Origin: Schistocerca nitens
Taxonomy: Eukaryota > Arthropoda > Insecta > Orthoptera > Acrididae
DNA: 64,000 nucleotides
Assembly (NCBI RefSeq): GCF_023898315.1
Contig: NC_064621.1
Span: 126,726,521 to 126,790,520, forward strand
Direction: 5' to 3'
Positions 11,717 through 22,316 of this stretch are shown here, piece by piece. The number at the start of each line of letters is the position of its first letter. The stretch's first letter is position 1. A program made the position numbers and the translations under genes. A model generated the notes under the pieces. That model was given only the letters and a program-made list of their open reading frames with translations, was not told where the DNA came from and searched no databases.

Positions 11717-11881
11717 CCAGATGACGAAAGACATATTTCACCATCTCTTGCACAGTTTGTGTTCAGATAACTGGCTTGCAACTCACAGCAGAAAAACACC
11801 ACGAAACTTAATCGTGGTCACGATGTATGAGGTGAATCGTGACTAATAAAGAACGAACTCGACCCTAACTGAATCTAGTTA
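11717..11881 (+). repeat. 160-bp dispersed repeat, copy 2
   Basis: Same orientation and near-identical to 7443-7601. The sequences outside the aligned block are unrelated. Confidence 0.75.
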
Positions 11882-12386
11882 CCAAACATGTATTTTGCCC
11901 ATTAAGTGTCGGCACGGAACTGTATGGGGAAAACCTTCAAGAAGTCAGAGAATGAGGCATCAACCTGGGCGCCAGTGTCTACTGTCTTCAGTTGTTCTTG
12001 ACAAATGCTTTATTTAGGTAAAATCGTACACATGATCCGGGTTTCAGGATGAAAATTCCATCTTCAGGCGCTACAAAAAACAAAGAAGACTAAAAGGGTT
12101 TCTTCATAAAATCAATTAACATTAAAAGAGCCCATACAAATGTGAATGTCAGGTTGTATCTTGATTGCATACGAGAAAGTCGTACCTATCGTGTGAAAAT
12201 CTACCAAATTTATCAAGTAGCGTGCGAGATAGCATGCGTGTAATGCATTAAAAGGTTATCTGTGTCAATCAGTATGGTACTCGGTGCATTGGGCCTAACC
12301 GAAAAAAACATGAATGTAACAGTAAATAAGCACATATTGTCAGCCAGATGAACCAACAACGAAGGACTAGACATGTAGTGTGGGCT

Positions 12387-12547
12387 TGTTGTTGTTGTTG
12401 TTGTGGTCTTCAATCCTGAGACTGATTTGATGCAGCTCTCCATGCTAATCTATCCTGTGCAAGCTGCTTCATCTCCCAGTACTTACTGCAACTTAGTGTC
12501 TCCCTCTACGACTTTTACCCTCCACCCCTCCACGCTGCCCTCCAATG
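12387..12547 (-). mobile_element. 3' end of RTE-like LINE (rest at 17090-18315)
   Basis: On the minus strand this ends in GAAGACCACAACAACAAC, a short AAC-repeat tail. A relative with the same final block sits at 35045-35085. The coding remainder resumes at 17090 beyond the inserted MULE. Confidence 0.8.
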
Positions 12548-12719
12548 CCTCAGAACGCTGTTGGGACAGTTGCCACGCCGGACATTTGCCACGCCAGACA
12601 TTTGCCACGATTTTACCTGCTCCGAAGGGTCGTGTCCCTTGTCCCCCCTCCCTCCTCTTCCTTCTCCTCCTCACCCGCCCGCCCAGTTTGCTTTCGAAGT
12701 TCCTAACGTGACTGTCAGT

Positions 12720-14081
12720 ATGGAAGTTATTGCAACGAACAAGGGCAGGCCTCCTGCTCATTAGAAAGGTTACGCGTATCTTAAACAGAGGGAATCTAAA
12801 GAAGGTGTTGTTACATGGATGTGCTTACGCCGAAAAGCGGATCATTGCAAGGGAAAGCTGCTTTCGAGGAACGGAGAAGTGCTGAAAGTATTAGAACATC
12901 TCTGTGGACCACCTGACGATGCTGCTCTGAAAGTGAGAAAGCAAGTGGAAAGGGTGAAGAGAAGGCCCCGAGAAGAAACTACACAGTTATCGGAGATATA
13001 CGCGGATGAAATGGGAAATCTACATAATAAAGTTTATGACTTTGTTAAAGTGATGCCTAATTCAGAATCTATGAAGAGAACCATGCGTCGTCGATGGAGT
13101 CAAGAGCGGGGGAACCAACAAGAGCCTAAGAACTCTCATGAAATTGATCTTCATGAAGATCTATTAAAAATGGAAGATGGCAGTAGTTTTCTTCTGGAAG
13201 ATGATAGATTAGAGGTGAGAATAATGATTTTTAGTGGAGGCAAAGGAAAAGAAAGTTTAAAAACATGTTCCCATTTTTTTATAGATGGAACATTTAAGAG
13301 ATGCAGCAAGCAGTTTGCACAGATCTACACCATACACGTAGACTTAGGAGGCCCGATTAAAGAAACAAACATTCTTCCTACTGTATTTGCACTGCTCCCT
13401 AATAAGATGAAAAGACACATGTGTTCGTCTGTTTCGTTTGATAAAAAAGTAAGTCTCTGAGTGGTGTCTTAAACAAGTAAAGGTGGACTTTGAGGCAGCT
13501 GCGACATTGGCCATTCACACAACTGAAATAAATGGATTCTATTTCCATATGAAGAAGAGTTTATGGAGAAGAATTAGAATTCTCGGTCTAACTGAGGAGT
13601 ACCGCTTGAACGAGGATTTAAGACTTCACGTCAGCATGTGTGCAGCGCTGGCAGTTGTAAAACCGGTGGACGTAAGCAATGGATGCATTGAGATTAATGC
13701 AGAAGCTCCCGGTAACGGAAGGTTCTCTCAATTTTTTGACTACTTTGTGGATAACTAGGGAATGAGGATGTCGCAATAGGAATGTGGGACTGTTACGGAA
13801 AAAGGGACCGAACGACGAATGCTGTTGAAGGGTGGCACAACAATATAAATAGTATTATTGGAAACCCTCACCCTAGAATCAACTATTTGGTGGAGTGCTT
13901 GAAAAAGGAAGCAGAGCTCACAAACTGCATGCACATGGAAATGAATCTTGAATGTAAGAAGAGGAAGAAGAAGTACTTCGAGCTGGACGACAGGATAGAG
14001 AGAATCGTAAAGAATTATGAAGAGACAGGCAACATTAGGCCTTGCTTGAAAGCCATTGCCCATATTCAGAAACTGGACTAA
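12720..14081 (+). pseudogene. MULE transposase with FLYWCH zinc finger (broken)
   Basis: The ancestral protein was a Mutator-type transposase acting on the iterated termini at 12557 and 17080. Starting at the ATG at 12720, the FLYWCH-type region reads TNKGRP, then KGYAYLKQ, TWMCLRRKADHCKGKL and EHLC; it is cut by a TAG at 12762. The frame 12819-13460 continues through KRTMRRRW and the MULE-domain hallmark HFFIDGTFKRCSKQFAQIYTIH, followed by LPTVFALLPNK. A frame change leads to 13483-13758 (VDFEAAATLAI, FYFHMKKSLWRRI, RLNEDLRLHVSM). Another leads to 13782-14081 (TNAVEGWHNN, NYLVECLKKE, KKYFELDDRI), the usual C-terminal end. With one nonsense codon and two frameshifts it cannot make active enzyme. 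The order and spacing match the arthropod FLYWCH-MULE family. Confidence 0.85.
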
Positions 14082-14118
14082 AATACGTTAAAATAATGTA
14101 TTAAATAAAAAATGTCAT

Positions 14119-14200
14119 GTGGCTAAGGCCTCCCGTCGGATAGACCGCTCACCTGGTGCAGGTCTTTCGATTTGACGCCACATCGGCGACCTGCGCGTCG
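14119..14200 (-). mobile_element. Fragment of a tRNA-derived SINE tail
   Basis: The text from GGCCTCCCGTCGG through TTTGACGCCAC to CTGCGCGTCG is, from memory, a tail variant of the SINE family at 55861-56105. No tRNA head remains here. Confidence 0.5.
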
Positions 14201-15055
14201 TTTCCAATGTATTAAAAATTATGAAGACCACTGAGTCCTCCCAGATTACTGAGATAAAATTATCAAAACATTGAAGCAGCATTATCGGAGCTAATATTAA
14301 GTTGTGATTGTAAATAGAGTGTACATTAGTTCAGAGTGTTTAGGCTGATTTTACACACGAAAGAATGGTAAACGGTCATTTATCATTTTGACGGTCCAAA
14401 GCCTGGGCAAAGTGTGAAGCGAATCAGCCCTTAATGTAAAAATTAAAAAGTGTTTCAAGCCTCACAAAAGTATCCTTATTGTTGTCACGTTAAGATAACT
14501 TTTTTCTACCTTCCAATATGATGGCCATACTATTAAATAATTGTGAGTTCTAAAATAATTTTCTGAAGCTTCAGAATCACAACTATCGCCTAAAATATCA
14601 TGGTTTGTTAAACTGATAGTATACGCTTTTGTAGAAGAAAATGGGAACTGAACCTTTGAATTGCACCTAAAATTGACATCCCGAAACTGATCTGATCCTA
14701 GGGTTAACAATTTTGGCACCTCAAATATTTATTATTTAAGTGTAGTTGCAAACATTTATAGTAGATGTAAATCAACTTAAGTACATTTAGATACAGTCCT
14801 TTAAAAATTAAAATTTCTTACTAAATTGTTGATTATCTTTAAACAGTTCCGTAAAAGCAAGGAGCTTACTACTGAAAATTAATTGTTGCTAAAGAACATC
14901 GGAATCAAATGTATTAGACCTACTTTTCTTATACATTAGAGACTTTTTGAAAAGATATTTGATCATTTCCTCTGTCACTGACAGTGTAATTTCAGTTGCT
15001 TTGCAACACCATGGATATCTACTTCTAAATTATATTGGCAGCTGTTCTCATTTCG

Positions 15056-15253
15056 CCGGCCGCGGTGGTCTAGCGGTTCTAGTCGCGCAGTCCGGAACCG
15101 CGCGACTGCTACGGTCGCAGGTTCGAATCCTGCCTCGGGCATGGATGTGTGTGATGTCCTTAGGTTAGTTAGGTTTAAGTAGTTCTAAGTTCTAGGGGAC
15201 TGATGACCGCAGATGTTAAGTCCCATAGTGCTCAGAGCCATTTGAACCATTTT
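15056..15253 (+). mobile_element. tRNA-derived SINE, main family
   Basis: Full-length copy with intact box A and B words. The perfect 13-bp target duplication TGTTCTCATTTCG is at 15043-15055 and 15254-15266. Confidence 0.95.
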
Positions 15254-15289
15254 TGTTCTCATTTCGAATTGTGGAATATTTAATTCGTC

Positions 15290-16240
15290 TTCTTTGATGA
15301 AGGAATTTCGGAAAATGCATTTACTAACTCCACTTTAGTGGCACTGTCATCAGTAACATTACCGTCGCTGTCGCGCAGTAAAGGTACTTACTGAGCTTTC
15401 CGCTGGTTTACTTAACATGGGCCCAGTATCTCTTCGGAGTTTCCGCCACATTTCTAGAGCGAGTTTCGTTGTGGAAACTATTAAATGCATCTCACATTGA
15501 AATCCGTACCAAATTTCGAACCTCAGTAAAACTTCACCAGTCTTGGAGATTTTGCGTTCGTCTAAATTATACGTGCCTTTTGCGGTGCTCCTGCAACAGC
15601 TTTCAGTTGTGTTTTGTGTACCGAATACCTCGAGTGCTGTTGATACTATTTCTTTGAACTTAAGCCACATATGGTCTTCATTTACATAGTTTGGAAGTAT
15701 TGGAGACTATCTCTTAGAAAGACGTTACCCGAATTTTGGCTGCTTTTATAAATAGATATATTTCGCGTTTAGTTTTGGTGAATTTCTTTGTTACGGAAGT
15801 GAGCCTCGCTACGACTGTGCGTTCACTAATCCCTGTATCCGTCGTGATGCTCAGGATTATTTGTGGCTAAGAGGTCAAGTGTGTTTTCGTAATCATTTAC
15901 AATTTGAATGGCCTCGTCAACTAATTGTTAAAAATAATTTTAAAAAAAGCATTTAGAAAATTACGGAAGTTGTTTTCTATTTACAATCGGGTATATGAAA
16001 ATGTATTTTTTTCAACATGCGTAAGATAGGTTGAAGTAACTGCCAACTATAATTGTATGAGTAGGGTACCTATTTGTGATGAGACTCAAGTTTTCTTTGA
16101 ACTGTTCAGCAACTGTTTCATCTCAGATAGGGGGTCGCTAAAAGTAGCCAGTTATTAATTTATTCCGGTTGTCGAATATAACCTCTCCCCATACTAAGTC
16201 ACTGGAACTATCTGCTTCAAAGTCGATTTTGACCTTACAT
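15290..16240 (-). pseudogene. LINE fragment from the endonuclease-RT linker region
   Basis: The frame at 15359-15670 begins MWLKFKEIVSTALEVF and ends near FTARQRR, resembling the segment between endonuclease and RT of the insect LINE family that also occurs at 38659-39850. DNA words up to about 16240 match my memory of the same family's endonuclease half. It is riddled with small deletions. It lies within the MULE, so it arrived later. Confidence 0.6.
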
Positions 16241-16980
16241 TATTTTTCCTTAAGTTGTCCTTGTTTCTGTTGTAGTGCAGATAATTACAATTACGGCTTT
16301 TCCCTCTAGAACCTAAGATGTTTTCTCTGTGACCCTGTAAATACCAGAGCTAAACAATGAATAACAAGAATGTACGTTACAAGCGTAGCATTCTGTATTA
16401 CTTCATTTCCTTTTTTCTAACATTTTAAAATTGTAAGTCGACTTTAGATGACATGTCAATCATAGATGTTCTCATCTCTAGTTATTGGACGTGCTTTCAT
16501 TTATGTTTTGAACATTGCCCCGCTACACTTTATTAACTAATGTTTTTAGAGAGTAAATTAATATGGAGTATGTCGTTCTTCTTTTCAAACATTCACATAC
16601 GCATTTATTCTTTCCCTATTGTCTTTTGGGTATGCAGTTGTAGTAATTAAAGTGGTCAAAAAGAAATGATTAGCGTACATTCGCATTCTCGTTACATCTT
16701 TCCTTTCTTGTTGCTCCCACGCTAATGGACTGTTTCTATCGCAATCAGTAATCGTGAAAGGAAGCTACCGTACAGACAGAGGAATCTATATTTATACTTG
16801 GCAGAACTAATTTCATACTGATATAATCGTCGGTATTGCTTTCGTTTCCCAAAAGTTATAAATATTTCGATTTCGGAAAAGAAGCTCTGTATTTGGCCAA
16901 GATGTCGAAGAAAAATGTCCCTTACGTACTGGTTGTATCGAGTAAGATGTGAAGACGGTGGTTTGAAAGCGGACAGAGAT
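16241..16980. other. MULE interior without recognised content
   Basis: AT-rich; no coding or tRNA-like signal seen. The last 100 bp lead into the MULE right terminal repeats. Confidence 0.4.
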
Positions 16981-17089
16981 AGTACGGGGAAGGGCGTCCC
17001 TTACCTGAGGGATCGCGACTCAAGCTACTTGGCGAAGGGGCAAGTGTGGCAAATGTTCGGCGTGGCAAATGTCCGGCATTCCTCAGAAC

Positions 17090-18315
17090 ATGTCCTACCA
17101 ACCGGTCCCTTCTTCTAGTTAAGTTGTGCCACAAACTCCTCTTCTCCCCAATTCTATTCAATACTTCCTCATTAGTTATGTGATCTACCCATCTAATCTT
17201 CAGCATTCTTCTGTAGCACGACGTTTCGCAAGCTTCTATTCTCTTCTTGTCCAAACTATTTACCGCCCACGTTTCACTTCCATACATGGCTACACTTCAT
17301 ACAAATACTTTCAGAAACGAAATCTATACTCCATGCTAACAAATTTCTCTTCTTCAGAAACGCTTTCCTTGCCATTGCCAGTCTACATTTTATATCCCCT
17401 CTACTTCGACCATCATCAGTTATTATGCTCCCCAAATCGCAAAACTCCTTTACTACTTTAAGTGTCTCATTTCCTAATCTAATTCCCACAGCATCACCCG
17501 ATTTAATTCGACTACATTCCATTATCCTCGTTTTGCTTTTGTTGATGTTCATCTTATATCCTCCTTTCAAGACACTGTCCATTCCATTTAACTGCTCTTG
17601 CAAGTCCTTTGCTGACTCTGACAGAATTACAATGTCATCGGCAAACCTCAAAGTTTTTATTTCTCCTCCATGGATTTTAATACCTACTCCGAATTTTTCT
17701 TTTGTTTCCTTTACTGCTCGCTCAATATACAGATTGAATAACATCGGTGATAAGCTACAACCCTGTCTCACTCCCTTCCCAACCACTGCTTCCCTTTCAT
17801 GTCCCTCGACTGTTATAACCGCCATCTGGTTTCTGTACAAATTGTAAATAGCCTTTCGCTCCCTGTATTTTACCCCTGCCACCTTCAGAATTTGAAAGAA
17901 GGTATTCCAGTCAGTATTGACAAAAGCTTTCTCTAAGTCTACAACTGCTAGAACATAGGTTTGCCTTTCCTTAATCTTTCTTCTAAGGTAAGTCGTAGGG
18001 TCAGTATCCTCACGTGTTCCAATATTTCTACGGAATCCAAACTAATCTTCCCCGAGGTCGACTTCTACCAGTTTTTCCATTCGTCTGTAAAGAATTCTCG
18101 TTAGTATTTTGCAGCTGTGACTTATTAAACTGTCAACACCTGCTTTCTTCGGGATTGGAATAATTATATTCTTCTTGAAGTCTGAGGGTATTTCGCCTGT
18201 CTCATACATCTTGCTCACCAGATGGTAGAGTTTTGCCAGGACTGGCTCTCCTAAGGCTGTCAGTAGTTCTAATGAAATGTTGTCCATTCCCGGGGCCTTG
18301 TTTCGACTGGGCTTA
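17090..18315 (-). pseudogene. RTE-like LINE reverse transcriptase, 5'-truncated
   Basis: On the minus strand the frames read in order. First is 18042-18287 (GEIPSDFKKNIIIPIPKKAG, CKILTRILYRRM). Next is 17274-17882 with the RT core: RQGCSLSPMLFNLYIE, the catalytic FADDIVIL box and NINKSKTRIM. Last is 16922-17287, with MYGSETWAV, CYRRMLKIRW and LTRRRDRLVGHVLR, the typical C-terminal tract of RTE-type elements. The last frame runs directly into the MULE terminal repeat at 17080. Frame breaks separate all three. The copy begins at about 18315 inside the RT finger region, so endonuclease is lost. The 3' end lies at 12387. Confidence 0.85.
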
Positions 18316-19114
18316 AGAAATTAAAATGAGGGCGTCAAAGTCGTAGAATGCCAATTTGTGAGCCTCAGAAGTAGTTTGCCGTGTAAGTGCCCAACGTGCC
18401 GCATATTGTGGAAGGCTAGAAAGACCGATCAACACACGGCCGCGCGAACCGCAATGCGACTTGTAACGCTGCGCTTGTGCACACGATACTCTTTAAAGCC
18501 TGTACTATGGTAAGTTGACAGGCTTCACCTTATGAGAAAGGATTTTTATATAGATATTGACCGCGTGTACCTGAATGGAGGCAAATCAGACTTACACCCA
18601 CTCTGTAATAACAATGATACGTCAAGCAAGTCCGAAATGCAACTACACGTCAGGACGGACAAGAAACAATCAGTTCAGTACACTTCAGAATTCAAATGGA
18701 TAAGAAAGAGGGGGGCAGCGACCTTGAAACTGTTATGATCACTGTATTAAAACAATTAATTACTGAAATCATTATGCACTCAAGATTTCCAATATATGAG
18801 TTACTACTCTTTTTATCTTATTTCCTGCTCATTTAAATACCATTATATCTGCCTCAAAATAATTAAACTTCATTTCTAAATCGATATCAAAATTATCTTC
18901 CAACTTTGTCAGACCTTTGTTATTCGTCTATTAGTTCATTAACAAAAAAAAATTCTTTAAACATCATTCTAACATAGCTAGGTCCGCAGGTAATTATTAT
19001 TAACACAAACTTTAATTTTTCATCTCGGGACACTCGGATTGCACAACATTTGGAAAGGACCGTGTCTAGGTTAGTTGTGAGGATAATTAAATGATAGGAC
19101 AGTTCTGGTAAAAT

Positions 19115-19576
19115 TTAAGTTGTTATTGAACAGTATGGAATAAAAGTAACACTGGTCCATACGAATACAGTACTAAAAAGTTCAACCTGTTCGTATCGAT
19201 GCGGCAGTTGGAGGGCGGCGAGATGGCGAGGCACAGAGCACACATACAACCACAGCAATGGCTGTTGACGTATCGGCACTTTACTTCTTCTTAGCGTCGC
19301 AATATTTTTCCATTTAGTGCCTATGTAATTTTGCCATGCTGTATAGGCGTCGGAACGGCATATCCGAGGCTCAATGAAACTACGTCTTCCAGTAGAGCCT
19401 CCTCGATCCAGAACGTGTTGCTCAGACCAATGCCCAACTCCGACTACTATTGCTGAGCCCGTTGTGCCGTCCAGTGCCCGCGTGCATTTTCCCGCGCTTG
19501 TTTGCCATCCACCTTTTACCGCTCCCTTACAGACAGGGTATTCACCCGAGGTTTTGCATTCTACATATCCTAACAC
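19115..19576 (-). CDS. 153-codon LTR-internal frame, 3' LTR copy
   Basis: The frame runs in the element's sense direction and is also present at full length in the other LTR (29735-30196). It is cysteine-containing (YVECKTSGEYPVCKGAVKGG, SAGKC) with a basic WQNYIGTKWKNIATLRRSKV tract. Its two copies differ at about 12 residues, so constraint is weak. I recognise no family. It may be chance, but length conservation in both LTRs earns a mention. Confidence 0.25.
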   Translation of the reverse strand: MLGYVECKTSGEYPVCKGAVKGGWQTSAGKCTRALDGTTGSAIVVGVGHWSEQHVLDRGGSTGRRSFIEPRICRSDAYTAWQNYIGTKWKNIATLRRSKVPIRQQPLLWLYVCSVPRHLAALQLPHRYEQVELFSTVFVWTSVTFIPYCSITT

Positions 19577-19669
19577 ATTGCCTACGTATGGACCAGACGC
19601 ACAGTTACAATTTTAAACATGTTACAACAGTTTCAACATTTGTTACACTTCAATTCTATTACAATATTG

Positions 19670-19862
19670 CCGGCCGCGGTGGTCTAGCGGTTCCGGCGCT
19701 GCAGTCCGGAACCGCGGGACTGCTACGGTCGCAGGTTCGAATCCCTCGGGCATGGGTGTGTGTGATGTCCTTAGGTTAGTTAGGTTTAAGTAGTTCTAAG
19801 TTCTAGGGGACTTATGACCTAAGATGTTGAGCCCATATGCTCAGAGCCATTTGAACCATTTT
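19670..19862 (+). mobile_element. tRNA-derived SINE inside the 3' LTR
   Basis: The target duplication TATTACAATATTG is at 19657-19669 and 19863-19875. The other LTR holds the uninterrupted site near 30280-30295, so the insertion came after the gypsy element. Box B is followed by a short deletion (GAATCCCTCGGGC). Confidence 0.97.
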
Positions 19863-20072
19863 TATTACAATATTGCTTGAAATTTGACATAAACATTAAA
19901 TTTCACATCGAAATTTGTTTACAGTTTTCTTAAGACAATGGCAAGAAAAAAAAACAAAAAAAAAAAAAAGAAATGAAATCAGAACATCACTTACACTAAT
20001 TTATCGAAGAATCAGAAAAGAAAAAAAACACAATATTTATATGTACAATAGTACAGCGTTGTTGTTGTTACA

Positions 20073-20095
20073 CATGCCCCTGTTTCCAGTAAATT
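20073..20095 (-). promoter_or_regulatory. Candidate polypurine tract next to 3' LTR
   Basis: Read on the minus strand, CTGGAAACAGGGGCATG sits directly against the 3' LTR start (TGTAAC), where plus-strand priming occurs in gypsy elements. The tract has pyrimidine interruptions, so the call is positional. Confidence 0.45.
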
Positions 20096-20629
20096 TCACT
20101 AAGTGCAAATTTGATGGGAACACTGAACTTTATATTTATACAGGGGTTCTGAATCTTTGCATGAATGTGTCATCATAAAAGTTTATACCACAAACTCCCT
20201 TTCACTCACATTATAGAGGTCTATACTTCTTAATGTATCGAGAATATCTACCTATCATTTACGTAAGTGCCTTTGGCACAGTCCATCCTCCTATCACAAC
20301 ATAATTTAAATAGCAAATTACTCATTATTATTAAATTTCTCAGAAAAATAAAATCAAATTTTAGAACACAAACACTTAACTACAAAAGCATATACAAATA
20401 CCTATATATACTATAAAACAATTTGTTGCTGCTTGCATTGAATGGCAGTCCAATTCCTTATTTACTAATAAACACACAATACTATTTTGAAAAATCACTA
20501 CATCTATTTGCTGCCTATTATTCAGATTTGGGCAGTCCATTTCGCATCATTTTACTACATCACCTGTACCACACTTACAATTCTCCTTTGACTATTTATC
20601 TGCCCTCTTTGATTTTTGGCAGTCCTTTA
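20096..20629. other. Gypsy 3' untranslated region, first part
   Basis: Non-coding AT-rich DNA between LTR and integrase. It contains GGCAGTCC words at 20446, 20534 and 20617, at about 85-bp spacing. Confidence 0.5.
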
Positions 20630-20631
20630 TA

Positions 20632-22053
20632 CACTCCTGGAAATTGAAATAAGAACACCGTGAATTCATTGTCCCAGGAAGGGGAAACTTTATTGACACA
20701 TTCCTGGGGTCAGATACATCACATGATCACACTGACAGAACCACAGGCACATAGACACAGGCAACAGAGCATGCACAATGTCGGCACTAGTACAGTGTAT
20801 ATCCACCTTTCGCAGCAATGCAGGCTGCTATTCTCCCATGGAGACGATCGTAGAAATGCTGGATGTAGTCCTGTGGAACGGCTTGCCATGCCATTTCCAC
20901 CTGGCGCCTCAGTTGGACCAGCGTTCGTGCCGGACGTGCAGACCGCGTGAGACGACGCTTCATCCAGTCCCAAACATGCTCAATGGGGGACAGATCCGGA
21001 GATCTTGCTGGCCAAGGTAGTTGGCTTACACCTTCTAGAGCACGTTGGGTGGCACGGGATACATGCGGACGTGCATTGTCCTGTTGGAACAGCAAGTTCC
21101 CTTGCCGGTCTAGGAATGGTAGAACGATGGGTTCGATGACGGTTTGGATGTACCGTGCACTATTCAGTGTCCCCTCGACGATCACCAGTGGTGTACGGCC
21201 AGTGTAGGAGATCGCTCCCCACACCATGATGCCGGGTGTTGGCCCTGTGTGCCTCGGTCGTATGCAGTCCTGATTGTGGAGCTCACCAGCACGGCGCCAA
21301 ACACGCATACGACCATCATTGGCACCAAGGCAGAAGCGACTCTCATCGCTGAAGACGACACGTCTCCATTCGTCCCTCCATTCACGCCTGTCGCGACACC
21401 ACTGGTGGCGGGCTGCACGATGTTGGGGCGTGAGCGGAAGACGGCCTAACGGTGTGCGGGACCGTAGCCAAGCTTCATGGAGACGGTTGCGAATGGTCCT
21501 CGCCGATACCCCAGGAGCAACAGTGTCCCTAATTTGCTGGGAAGTGGCGGTGCGGTCCCCTACGGCACTGCGTAGGATCCTACGGTCTTGGCGTGCATCC
21601 GTGCGTTGCTGCGGTCCGGTCCCAGGTCGACGGGCACGTGCACCTTCCGCCGACCACTGGCGACAACATCGATGTACTGTGGAGACCTCACGCCCCACGT
21701 GTTGAGCAATTCGGCGGTACGTCCACCCGGCCTCCCGCATGCCCACTATACGCCCTCGCTGAAAGTCCGTCAACTGCACATACGGTTCACGTCCACGCTG
21801 TCGCGGCATGCTACCAGTGTTAAAGACTGCGATGGAGCTCCGTATGCCACGGCAAACTGGCTGACACTGACGGCGGCGGTGCACAAATGCTGCGCAGCTA
21901 GCGCCATTCGACGGCCAACACCGCGGTTCCTGGTGTGTCCGCTGTGCCGTGCGTGTGATCATTGCTTGTACAGCCCTCTCACAGTGTCCGGAGCAAGTAT
22001 GGTGGGTCTGGCACACCGGTGTCAATGTGTTATTTTTTCCATTCCCAGGAGTG
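20632..22053 (-). mobile_element. Tc1-like transposon in the gypsy 3' region
   Basis: TA dinucleotides flank it at 20630-20631 and 22054-22055. The ends are imperfect inverted repeats beginning CACTCCTGG with an inner ACACCG word. It carries one open transposase frame. Confidence 0.93.
20787..21809 (-). CDS. Tc1-like transposase, full-length open frame
   Basis: A 340-residue DDE transposase that would cut and paste the surrounding 1.4-kb element. The start MPRQRGREPY is chosen because Tc1-type proteins begin this way just before the first helix-turn-helix (LTDFQRGRIVGMREAGWTYR); the frame itself is open further to 22025. A second DNA-binding helix (SARTIRNRLHEAWLRSRTP) follows. The catalytic core has FSDESRF (D1), FQQDNARPH (D2) and SPDLSPIEHVW (E). 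All three acids are present. By my count only 32 residues separate D2 and E; Tc1 proper has 34. The C-terminus ends IAAKGGYTLY as expected. No stop or frameshift is visible, making it the best-preserved transposase of the window. Confidence 0.93.
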   Translation of the reverse strand: MPRQRGREPYVQLTDFQRGRIVGMREAGWTYRRIAQHVGREVSTVHRCCRQWSAEGARARRPGTGPQQRTDARQDRRILRSAVGDRTATSQQIRDTVAPGVSARTIRNRLHEAWLRSRTPLGRLPLTPQHRAARHQWCRDRREWRDEWRRVVFSDESRFCLGANDGRMRVWRRAGELHNQDCIRPRHTGPTPGIMVWGAISYTGRTPLVIVEGTLNSARYIQTVIEPIVLPFLDRQGNLLFQQDNARPHVSRATQRALEGVSQLPWPARSPDLSPIEHVWDWMKRRLTRSARPARTLVQLRRQVEMAWQAVPQDYIQHFYDRLHGRIAACIAAKGGYTLY

Positions 22054-22055
22054 TA

Positions 22056-22316
22056 TTATGACTCATATACTGCCCACTTTGGTTTCTGGCAGTCCCATTT
22101 TTTAGCTGGCTTACAGCATTTGCTTTTTCTTTTCAGCCCTTTTTCCATACATCTTTACATTAATAGTACATTTGGTAATCTGAAACTCACGTAAGTACAT
22201 TAGCACACTGATATTGGTATACATATATTTACAAAGATTTGTTACATTTGGAATAAATTAGTTTCAGCATAAGATACGGCACATTTACTGCAAATTGCTC
22301 TCTGAGTGTACTTGGG
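22056..22316. other. Gypsy 3' untranslated region, second part
   Basis: Non-coding continuation after the Tc1 insertion; another GGCAGTCC word lies at 22089. Confidence 0.5.

Larger units (their letters stand above)
12557..17080 (+). mobile_element. MULE (Mutator-like) DNA transposon inserted in the RTE-like LINE
   Basis: The 9-bp duplication CCTCAGAAC flanks the element at 12548-12556 and 17081-17089; 9 bp is the usual Mutator size. The left end carries three and the inverted right end two units of the 16-mer GGACATTTGCCACGCC, so the terminal repeats are built of iterated subrepeats. Inside are a FLYWCH/MULE transposase pseudogene, a SINE and a LINE fragment. The two LINE halves outside are collinear. 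Confidence 0.85.
18462..20072 (-). repeat. 3' LTR of the gypsy element
   Basis: It holds a SINE at 19670-19862 and lacks 381 bp present in the other LTR (28910-29290). Outside those differences the two LTRs differ by roughly 2-3% by hand count, so the insertion is not recent. Confidence 0.93.
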
